DNA of 64,000 nucleotides, from the NCBI RefSeq assembly GCF_003952165.1, contig NZ_RXFT01000009.1, positions 1 to 64,000 of the forward strand, written 5' to 3'. Below, piece after piece: positions 57,943 to 64,000 of this stretch (its first letter is position 1; every line of letters starts with the position of its first letter). This stretch comes from Variovorax guangxiensis. GTDB taxonomy: Bacteria; Pseudomonadota; Gammaproteobacteria; Burkholderiales; Burkholderiaceae_C. The notes beneath the pieces were generated by a model that was given only the letters and a program-made list of their open reading frames with translations, made no database searches and was not told the DNA's origin. The position numbers and the translations under genes were made by a program.

Positions 57943-57965
57943 TGCAAAGGCTCCTGTTCATCGGC

Positions 57966-57995
57966 AAAAGGCCCCGCCATCTTCATGGCGGGGCC
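57966..57995 (-). terminator. Intrinsic terminator after the OxlT-type transporter gene
   Basis: GGCCCCGCCAT (57970-57980) and ATGGCGGGGCC (57985-57995) are perfect 11-bp arms with a 4-nt loop. On the minus strand four Us follow (57966-57969). It lies 73 bp after the transporter stop. Confidence 0.9.
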
Positions 57996-58068
57996 GCGGG
58001 GGAAAGGCGGATGCCCGGATGGTACCGGCGCTGCCGCCTTCGGTGGTGTGCAGGTGTTCTATTCGGTG

Positions 58069-59391
58069 CTATTCGGTACGGCTGGCCTCGATGTGCCTGC
58101 GGCGCATCGGGCGCAGCACGAACCAGGCCATCAGCGCCGCGAGCGCATTGACCGCGCTGGCCGCGATGAAGACGGCCTGCCAGCTGCCTGTGGAGGCGGC
58201 CAGCACGCTCGACAGGGGCACCAGCAGCGAGGCCGTGCCCTTGGCGGTATAGAGCATGCCGGCGTTCGAGGCCGCGTACTTGGAGCCGAAGGTGTCGGCG
58301 CAGGTCGAGGGGAACAGGCTGTAGATCTCGCCCCATGCGAAGAACACGATGCCCGTGAGGATCACGAACAGCAGCGGGTTCTGGCCGTAGTGGTAGAGCA
58401 TCAGGATGCCGACCGACTCGATCGCGAAGGCGATGAACATGGTCTGCTCGCGGCCGATCTTGTCCGACACCCATCCGAAGAAGGGCCGCGTGAGGCCGTT
58501 GAGCACGCGGTCGATGGCCAGTGCGAAGGTCAGCGCGGGCAGCACCAGGCCCATGATGTTGACCGGCACGTCGATGATCTTGAAGTCCTTGGCGATGGGC
58601 GCGAGCTGCGCGGTGGCCATCAGGCCGCCGGCCGCCACCATCACGAACATCGCGTACATCACCCAGAACACCGGGGAGCGCAGCACCTCGGAGGGCGCGT
58701 AGTCGCGGCGCGACTGCTGCACGGCGCGGTTGTTGGAAGCCTTGGCGTGGTCGGGCGCGCGGGTCAGGAGCCATGCGAGCAGGAACACAATGAGCCCCTG
58801 CCCGATTCCAAAATAGAGAAAGGCTGCCTCATAGCCGCTCGACTTGATCATCGCGGAGATCGGGATGATCGTGAGCGCAGAGCCCGCACCGAAGCCCGCG
58901 GCGGTCATGCCCGCTGCAAGGCCGCGCCGGTCGGGGAACCACTTGAGCGCATTGCCCACGCAGGTGCCGTAGACCGCGCCCGCGCCGATGCCGCCGATGG
59001 CCGCCGCCACGTACAGCAGCGCCAGCGAGTCGGCGAACGAGTTGAGCACCCAGCCCACGCCGCAGAGCACGCCGCCCACCAGCACCACGGGGCGTGGGCC
59101 GAAGCGGTCGACGAGGTAGCCCTCGATGGGCACCAGCCAGGTTTCGGTGAGAACGAAGATGGTGAAGGCGACCTGGATCGCGGCGCGGCTCCAGCCGTGC
59201 TTGTCGGCGATCGGATTGACGAAGAGCGTCCAGCCGTACTGCAGGTTGGCGATCATCGCCATGCAGACGATGCCTATGAGCAATTGGCCCCATCGGTACG
59301 CCTCGGATCGGGTCGCGTTGGCGCCATAGGTTTCGGACGGGGGGTACATCGCGGCGTTGGAACCTGCGATCGTGGAGGTGGGCCGAGTCAT
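58069..59391 (-). CDS. Major facilitator transporter, oxalate/formate antiporter (OxlT) family
   Basis: This 440-aa membrane protein has about 12 helices and MFS signatures such as GYLVDRFGPRPVVLVGG between helices 2 and 3 and GWVSDKIGREQT in the second half. The FPDRRGLAAGMTAAGFGAGSAL block is typical of the OxlT family. I chose ATG 59391, preceded by AAGGACAACTCC. Its place next to the formate dehydrogenase cluster supports oxalate, formate or a similar small acid as substrate. A TTGAC-N4-GTCAA box is about 175 bp upstream. Confidence 0.87.
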   Translation of the reverse strand: MTRPTSTIAGSNAAMYPPSETYGANATRSEAYRWGQLLIGIVCMAMIANLQYGWTLFVNPIADKHGWSRAAIQVAFTIFVLTETWLVPIEGYLVDRFGPRPVVLVGGVLCGVGWVLNSFADSLALLYVAAAIGGIGAGAVYGTCVGNALKWFPDRRGLAAGMTAAGFGAGSALTIIPISAMIKSSGYEAAFLYFGIGQGLIVFLLAWLLTRAPDHAKASNNRAVQQSRRDYAPSEVLRSPVFWVMYAMFVMVAAGGLMATAQLAPIAKDFKIIDVPVNIMGLVLPALTFALAIDRVLNGLTRPFFGWVSDKIGREQTMFIAFAIESVGILMLYHYGQNPLLFVILTGIVFFAWGEIYSLFPSTCADTFGSKYAASNAGMLYTAKGTASLLVPLSSVLAASTGSWQAVFIAASAVNALAALMAWFVLRPMRRRHIEASRTE

Positions 59392-59565
59392 GGAGTTGTC
59401 CTTGGTGTTTTCGTTGAAATCCGACGGGCTGCCAGAGCAGAGCAATCAGTCGAGCGAACTGTGCGCATCGACGGGCGACGAGGCTTCGTTGACATCGATA
59501 CACGGCATTGGAATCACCAGTTTTCTGCGCGTGAATGACTGTCGGACCGAGCGACTCAAAAACTC

Positions 59566-59579
59566 TTGACCTCAGTCAA
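59566..59579 (-). promoter_or_regulatory. TTGAC-N4-GTCAA box upstream of the OxlT-type gene
   Basis: TTGACCTCAGTCAA has the same half-sites as the boxes at 57351 and 59918. It lies 175 bp upstream of the transporter start, too far for a promoter element at that start, so an activator site or a leader is implied. Confidence 0.55.
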
Positions 59580-59917
59580 GTTCACACGAATCGCGCCCTC
59601 GGCGAACCCCCGAGGTATCCCTAGCACGATGCACTGATTCCTCTCTGGAAATCGCACCGCGCGCGACGCGAACGAGAGGCCGCTGCGATGCGTGTCGAAC
59701 GGCCTCTCGCGCATCGCATCAAGGAATAGAAATGGATGGAGGAATTTCGATGATTCGCGCGTGATGGTTGCGCGCCATTTTTCGATGGACGCATCGGCTC
59801 TTGCGATGTCCCTCGATGGCTTCGCGATGCGCGTCGCGCGCGGCCGATGCTCTTCCGATCGGCTCTGGCAGGGGGAACTTTCACCGCACGACGGGACCCT
59901 GTCCGACAGGGAAAAAA

Positions 59918-59931
59918 TTGACCCAGGTCAA
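59918..59931 (+). promoter_or_regulatory. TTGAC-N4-GTCAA box upstream of a 54-codon ORF
   Basis: TTGACCCAGGTCAA lies 108 bp before the small ORF at 60039 and 7 bp after a 7-1-7 palindrome. Its match to the boxes near fdsG and the OxlT-type gene suggests common control. Confidence 0.55.
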
Positions 59932-60038
59932 GAAACGCAAAAATCGCGTTTGCCCTCGTCTAGGGTAAACCCTAAAATTCAGGGTAATCCCTTCGGTCTT
60001 TCCGATTCAGTTTCAGATTCTTTTTTTGGAGCCATCAA

Positions 60039-60203
60039 ATGAGCCACACGACCCTGAATTCCAACGCACTGCGTGCCCCCTCTTCTTCCTCGGCCGCCGG
60101 CAACGTCATGCGCGAGCTGTTCGCGGTGATGCCCATCGTGATCTTCTACAAGGCCGCTCGCGCCGCGCTGATGCAGCGCCGCTCGTCGTTCGTGCAACGC
60201 TGA
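60039..60203 (+). CDS. Small protein, 54 aa, unknown
   Basis: An ATG at 60039 preceded by TTTGGAG opens a 54-codon frame beginning MSHTTLNSNALRAPSSSSAA. It continues with a moderately hydrophobic segment (VMRELFAVMPIVIFYKAARA) and a basic end (LMQRRSSFVQR). It converges on the CbbR-like LysR gene. The ribosome binding site, codon use and upstream regulator box favour a real gene, but no family is recognised. Confidence 0.55.
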   Translation: MSHTTLNSNALRAPSSSSAAGNVMRELFAVMPIVIFYKAARAALMQRRSSFVQR

Positions 60204-60252
60204 TCCACCGCACGCAGCAGCCAGGCAATCCCCCGCAAGGAGCGCGCGCGAG

Positions 60253-61200
60253 TCACTCGCCGCGCTCTTTTTCCTTGGGGCCTTCGAACGGGACGATCTG
60301 CGCGATCAGCGCGGGCCCGTCGCTCAGCAGGAACTCCTTGAAGGCCTGCGCCACCGGCGGCAGCCGCTTGCTGCGGCGATGCACCACGTACCAGTTGAGC
60401 ATCAGCGGAAATCCCTGCACGTCGAGCACGCAGAGGCTGCCGGCGCGCAGCTCCTGGCTCACGGTGTGGGCAGACACGAAACTCACGCCCATGCCCGCGA
60501 TCACCGCCTGCTTGATGGTCTCGGTGCTGCGTATCTCCATCGCGACGTTGATGCCGCTCAGGTCGCCGCCGAAGCCGTCCTCCATCGAGTGCCAGGTGTC
60601 GGACGCCTTCTCGCGTACCACGAAGGGCTCGCGCATCAGCCGCGCCCGCGGGATGTTTCTCTCTCGCGCCAGCGGATGACCGGGCGCCGCGACGATCACG
60701 TAAGGGTGCGGCGCAAAGGGCTGGTTGACGGTGTCCAGGTCGGTGGGTGGGCGCACCATGATCGCGAGATCCGTAAGGTTCTCCGCGATGTGGGTCAGCA
60801 GCTCCGCGCGGTTGTGGACCGTGAAGTTCAGCGTTACGCCCTGGTGGCGGCTCGCGAACTCGACCAGCAGGCGCGGAAAGAAGTAGTCGCCCGCGCTGAT
60901 CACGCCCACGTTGAGCTTGCCGCCCGAGACGCCCTTGAACTGCATCATCGCGTGCTCGGCCGCCTCGAACTGCTGGATGATCGCGCGGCTGATCTGCAGC
61001 AGCTCGGTGCCCGCGGGCGTGAGGTAGATCTTCTTGCCGAACTGCTCGAAGAGCGCGTTGTCCGCATGCTCCTCGAGCTTGCGCACCTGCGTGGAGACGG
61101 CGGGCTGCGTGAGGTGCAGTTCCTCGGCCGCGCGCGAGAAGCTCAGCAGCCGCGCCACCGCCTCGAAGACCTTCATCTGGCGCAGGGTCGCGTGTTTCAT
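60253..61200 (-). CDS. LysR-type regulator, CbbR-like
   Basis: The 315-aa product begins MKHATLRQMKVFEAVARLLS and continues SFSRAAEELHLTQPAVSTQV and RKLEEHADNALFEQFGKKIYL, very like the helix-turn-helix of CbbR/CfxR regulators. The effector domain (GVISAGDYFFPRLLVEF) also fits. CbbR proteins control CO2-fixation genes in response to metabolites such as phosphoenolpyruvate. No cbb genes are in the window, but pyruvate kinase follows 26 bp from its start. The target is therefore uncertain. The function of this paralogue may differ from CO2 fixation. Confidence 0.85.
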   Translation of the reverse strand: MKHATLRQMKVFEAVARLLSFSRAAEELHLTQPAVSTQVRKLEEHADNALFEQFGKKIYLTPAGTELLQISRAIIQQFEAAEHAMMQFKGVSGGKLNVGVISAGDYFFPRLLVEFASRHQGVTLNFTVHNRAELLTHIAENLTDLAIMVRPPTDLDTVNQPFAPHPYVIVAAPGHPLARERNIPRARLMREPFVVREKASDTWHSMEDGFGGDLSGINVAMEIRSTETIKQAVIAGMGVSFVSAHTVSQELRAGSLCVLDVQGFPLMLNWYVVHRRSKRLPPVAQAFKEFLLSDGPALIAQIVPFEGPKEKERGE

Positions 61201-61226
61201 CGCAGGGCCTTCGAAGCTGGGGGCGC

Positions 61227-62645
61227 TCAGCGCGGTATTCGGGCGACGTGCAGCAGGTTGGTGGTGCCCGACTGCCCGAAGGGCAGGCCCGCCACCACCA
61301 CCACGTCGTCCCCCTCATTCGCGAAGCCCTCGGTGCGCGCCGTGCGGCATGCGCAGTCGATCATCTCCGCCACGTCGTGCACGTCGTCGACCAGCACCGC
61401 GTGCACGCCCCAGACCATCGCCATGCGCCGCGCTGCGGCCACGTCGGGCGTGAGGCTCAGGATGGGCACCGCCGGGCGCTCGCGCGCCGCGCGAAGGCTC
61501 GTGAAGCCCGACGACGTGTAGGTCACGGTGGCGGCCGGCGCGAGCAGCGAGGCCACCTGGCGCATCGAGGCGCACACCGCGTCGGCCGTGGTGGAAAGCG
61601 CCGCATCGTGCGTGGCGTCGATGCCCGTGCGGTACGACGGATCGGCCTCCACGCGCGCGATGATGCGGTCCATCATCGCGACCGCCTCCAGAGGGTACTT
61701 GCCAGAGGCCGACTCGGCCGAGAGCATCACCGCGTCGACGCCGTCGTACACGGCGGTCGCCACGTCCGACACCTCGGCGCGCGTGGGTACGGGCGAGACG
61801 ATCATCGATTCGAGCATCTGCGTCGCCACCACCACGGGCTTGCCGCGCTTGCGGCACGAACGCACGATCAGCCGCTGAAGCTCCGGCACCTGCTCGGGCG
61901 GCAGCTCCACGCCGAGGTCGCCGCGCGCCACCATGATGCCGTCGCACAGCGCGACGATGGCATCCAGGTGCTCGATGGCGGCGGGCTTCTCCAGCTTGGC
62001 CATGATCCAGGCACGCGAGCCGATGATGGCGCGCGCCTCCTCGATGTCCTCGGGCCGCTGCACGAAGGAGAGCGCGACCCAGTCCACGCCCATCGAGAGG
62101 CCGAAGGCCAGGTCGTCGCGGTCCTTGGGCGTGAGCGGCGAGATCGGCAGCAGCACGCTGGGCACGTTGACGCCCTTGCGGTCGGAGATGTCCCCGCCGA
62201 CCAGCACCGTGGTCTCGGCGAAGTCGGGGCCATGGCTGTCCACGCGCAGGCGCAGCTTGCCGTCGTCCAGCAGCAGCTCGGTGCCGTTGTGCAGCGCGGC
62301 GAAGATTTCGGGATGAGGCAGCGGCGCGCGGCGTGCATTGCCGCTGGCCTGGCTCATGTCGAGCCGGAAGCGCGCGCCCGCGTCGAGATGCGCCCGCCCG
62401 CCCTCGAAGGTGCCCAGGCGCAGCTTGGGCCCCTGCAGGTCGAGCAGGATGCCGATGGGCCGGCCGTGCTCCTTCTCGAGCCGGCGGATGGTCTCGATGC
62501 GGCGCGCATGGTCGTGCTGCGTGCCGTGGCTCAGGTTGAGCCGGAACACGTCCACGCCGCGCCCGAACAGCGCGCGGATGGCCTGCTCGTCGGTGGTGGC
62601 CGGGCCGAGGGTTGCGACGATCCGGGCGCTGCGCGTGCGTCTCAT
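61227..62645 (-). CDS. pyk: Pyruvate kinase
   Basis: This 472-aa glycolytic enzyme converts phosphoenolpyruvate and ADP to pyruvate and ATP. It has the N-terminal RIVATLGPATTDEQ and FRLNLSHGT, the active-site MAKLEKPAAIEHLDAI with the catalytic Lys, MVARGDLGVELPPEQVP and the MLSAESASGKYPLEAV block. A C-terminal regulatory domain follows. Length is normal for the family. Its stop lies 26 bp upstream of the CbbR-like gene's start and it follows the ketopantoate reductase gene by 4 bp. Confidence 0.96.
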   Translation of the reverse strand: MRRTRSARIVATLGPATTDEQAIRALFGRGVDVFRLNLSHGTQHDHARRIETIRRLEKEHGRPIGILLDLQGPKLRLGTFEGGRAHLDAGARFRLDMSQASGNARRAPLPHPEIFAALHNGTELLLDDGKLRLRVDSHGPDFAETTVLVGGDISDRKGVNVPSVLLPISPLTPKDRDDLAFGLSMGVDWVALSFVQRPEDIEEARAIIGSRAWIMAKLEKPAAIEHLDAIVALCDGIMVARGDLGVELPPEQVPELQRLIVRSCRKRGKPVVVATQMLESMIVSPVPTRAEVSDVATAVYDGVDAVMLSAESASGKYPLEAVAMMDRIIARVEADPSYRTGIDATHDAALSTTADAVCASMRQVASLLAPAATVTYTSSGFTSLRAARERPAVPILSLTPDVAAARRMAMVWGVHAVLVDDVHDVAEMIDCACRTARTEGFANEGDDVVVVAGLPFGQSGTTNLLHVARIPR

Positions 62646-62649
62646 GGCG

Positions 62650-63660
62650 TCAAGCCATTTCGTGGAGTTTCACGCGGCCGCGCTGGTCTTCCATGGTGCG
62701 TGCGAGCAGCTTCACAAGGCTGTAGACGGTGTCGATGTGCGGCGTCGGCGTCTCGGTGAGCCGTGCCAGCTCGACCACGGCGCCGACCAGCGCGTCGATC
62801 TCGGGCGCGCGGCCCGCTTCCACGTCCTGCAGCATCGAGGTCTTGTGCTTGCCGACCTTCTCCGCGCCCGCGATGCGCTTCTCCAGCGTCACGCGGAATT
62901 CGATGCCGAGCTTGTGTGCGACGGCCTGGGCCTCGCGCATCATTGCCGCGGCGAGCTCGCGCGAAGGCGGGTACTGGCAGATGTCCACGAGCGTGGAATG
63001 CGCGAGGCTGCTGATCGGGTTGAAGGTGAGGTTGCCCCACAGCTTGAGCCAGATCTCGGCGCGGATGTTGTCGAGCACCGGCGCCTTGAAACCCGCGCCG
63101 GTGAAGCAGGCCGACACGCGCTCGACGCGCTCGCTGGCCGAGCCGTCGAGCTCGCCCACCGGAAAGCGGTCGCCCTCGATGTGCCTGACCACGCCGGGCG
63201 CGATGAGCTCCGAAGCCGGATACACCACGCAGCCGATCACCCGCTGCGCCGGGATCTTCGCCGCGAGCGTTCCCGATGGGTCGACGCTGCGCACCGGCGT
63301 GCCTTCGAGCGTGCCGCCATGCTTGTGGAAGTACCAGTACGGGATGCCGTTCTGCATGGTCACGACCACCGTGTCTGGCCCGAAGAGCTTCGGCACGTCG
63401 TTGGCCACGGCCTCGACCTGGTGGGCCTTCATCGCGAGCACCACGATGTCCTGCGGGCCCGTCTCGTCGTAGCGGTCGGTGGCCTTCACGTTGCGCGCCA
63501 CCTGTTCCTCGCCTTCGGCCGAGACCAGCCTGATGCCGTTGCGGCCTATGGCTTCGAGGTTGGCGCCCCGCACGATGAACGTGACGTCCTCGCCGGCCAG
63601 CGCGAGTTTCGCGCCGACCAGCCCGCCGATGGCGCCTGCGCCGATGATTGCAATCTTCAT
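62650..63660 (-). CDS. 2-dehydropantoate 2-reductase (ketopantoate reductase) family protein
   Basis: The 336-aa product begins MKIAIIGAGAIGGLVGAKLA, a Rossmann NAD(P)-binding GxGxxG, and continues with GLVL/AMKAHQVEAVANDVP and the helical C-terminal domain (LWGNLTFNPISSLAHSTLVD) with the catalytic Lys region. I chose ATG 63660, since an upstream TTG adds only five residues. The family includes PanE (pantothenate synthesis) but many members in this group act on other 2-oxo acids. It lies just before a fumarylacetoacetate hydrolase family gene, so a role in an acid-degradation pathway is possible. Confidence 0.88.
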   Translation of the reverse strand: MKIAIIGAGAIGGLVGAKLALAGEDVTFIVRGANLEAIGRNGIRLVSAEGEEQVARNVKATDRYDETGPQDIVVLAMKAHQVEAVANDVPKLFGPDTVVVTMQNGIPYWYFHKHGGTLEGTPVRSVDPSGTLAAKIPAQRVIGCVVYPASELIAPGVVRHIEGDRFPVGELDGSASERVERVSACFTGAGFKAPVLDNIRAEIWLKLWGNLTFNPISSLAHSTLVDICQYPPSRELAAAMMREAQAVAHKLGIEFRVTLEKRIAGAEKVGKHKTSMLQDVEAGRAPEIDALVGAVVELARLTETPTPHIDTVYSLVKLLARTMEDQRGRVKLHEMA

Positions 63661-63709
63661 GTCGTCGATCCCCAAGAGTTGAATTCCTTGCGCGACCCTT
63701 CGGCTGCGT

Positions 63710-64000
63710 TCAGCCGAAGCGGTTGCTGAGCTTTCCGATGCCGCCGATCTCGATTTCGACGAGGCTGCCGGGCTTCATGGAGCCGACGCCGATCGAGGTG
63801 CCGCAGAGGATCACGTCGCCGCGGTGCAGCGTCATGTCCTGCGAGATGAGGCTCACGAGCTGCTGCACCGAAAAGCGCATGTCGCTGATCGGGTAGTTCT
63901 GCCGCTGCTCGCCGTTGAGCGTGGTGGTCACGGTGAGCGTGGCGGGATCGAGGCCGGTGGCCACCACCGGGCCCATGGGGCAGAAGGTGTCGAAGCCCTT
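63710..64000 (-). CDS. Fumarylacetoacetate hydrolase family protein, C-terminal end (partial)
   Basis: Only the last 96 codons are in the window; the gene continues past position 64000. The visible part (KGFDTFCPMGPVVATGLDP, then FSVQQLVSLISQDMTLHRGD, TSIGVGSMKPGSLVEIEIGG) fits the C-terminal half of FAH-family hydrolases such as 2-keto-4-pentenoate hydratases or acylpyruvases. It lies 49 bp upstream of the ketopantoate reductase gene and probably shares its transcript. Confidence 0.9.
   Translation of the reverse strand, partial: KGFDTFCPMGPVVATGLDPATLTVTTTLNGEQRQNYPISDMRFSVQQLVSLISQDMTLHRGDVILCGTSIGVGSMKPGSLVEIEIGGIGKLSNRFG

Larger units (their letters stand above)
59392..60038. other. About 650-bp intergenic region with two regulator boxes
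   Basis: I see no convincing gene. Open frames here are short or lack ribosome binding sites and family-like sequence. Features are two TTGAC-N4-GTCAA boxes (59566-59579 and 59918-59931), a CCCTGTC-C-GACAGGG palindrome (59897-59911) just before the second box, and repeated AGGGT/ACCCT blocks (about 59962-59990). It divides the OxlT-type gene from the small ORF at 60039. Confidence 0.6.

Noticed and set aside
59692..60042. A 116-codon plus-strand frame in the region before the small ORF
   Set aside because: No ribosome binding site, unusual composition, and it runs through the regulator box and palindromes.

Overview
The window looks like a chromosomal segment from a Comamonadaceae (Burkholderiales) bacterium, most likely Variovorax or a close relative. 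This rests on high G+C by eye, protein families typical of that group, and dispersed intergenic repeats. No rRNA, tRNA, CRISPR array, phage or insertion sequence was recognised.

Layout. (1) 1-6598, minus strand: an aromatic-degradation operon with hydroquinone 1,2-dioxygenase small and large subunits, a semialdehyde dehydrogenase and the start of a branched-chain-amino-acid-type ABC importer, with a LysR gene upstream. (2) 6758-9348: a TPR protein and an L,D-transpeptidase whose starts and stops overlap. (3) 9773-22244: a complete Flp/Tad pilus locus (pilin, prepilin peptidase, RcpC, secretin RcpA, TadZ, TadA, TadB, TadC, TadD, a DUF3613 protein, three TadE/F/G-like pseudopilins), followed by a sigma-54 enhancer-binding protein (EBP) gene at 22290-23717. 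(4) 23858-37312, minus strand: an operon-like block with a 1488-aa Asp-Ala and Gly-Leu repeat protein with a LapA/BapA-like N-terminus, an OmpA-like lipoprotein, a 1028-aa fusion of an alpha/alpha-toroid-like domain to a MurF-like Mur ligase, a 97-aa membrane protein, and a type I secretion ABC/HlyD/TolC trio. (5) 37617-44363: a DUF1841 protein, pcaQ with divergent pcaHG, a cytochrome c4, and a MoxR/VWA pair. (6) 44427-50458: tamA-tamB. (7) 50953-59391, minus strand: NAD-linked soluble formate dehydrogenase (fdsG-B-A, fdhD, fdsD), a gamma-carbonic anhydrase-like protein and an OxlT-type transporter. (8) 60039-64000: a small ORF, a CbbR-like LysR gene, pyruvate kinase, a ketopantoate reductase family protein and the C-terminal end of a fumarylacetoacetate hydrolase family protein.

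Main hypothesis. The repeat-protein/Mur-ligase/type I secretion block appears to be a little-described surface system. A -24/-12 (sigma-54) promoter sits just ahead of the repeat-protein gene and a weaker one ahead of flp. Both have clusters of GTTAC/GTAAC motifs 125-220 bp upstream, where an EBP would bind, and an EBP gene lies between the two loci. I infer that one regulator co-controls the Tad pilus and the secreted repeat protein.

A second regulatory pattern is three TTGAC-N4-GTCAA palindromes (FNR/FixK-like), ahead of fdsG, ahead of the OxlT-type gene, and ahead of a 54-codon ORF. Three families of intergenic repeats are also present. Functions were assigned by recognising motifs by eye; no database search was run.
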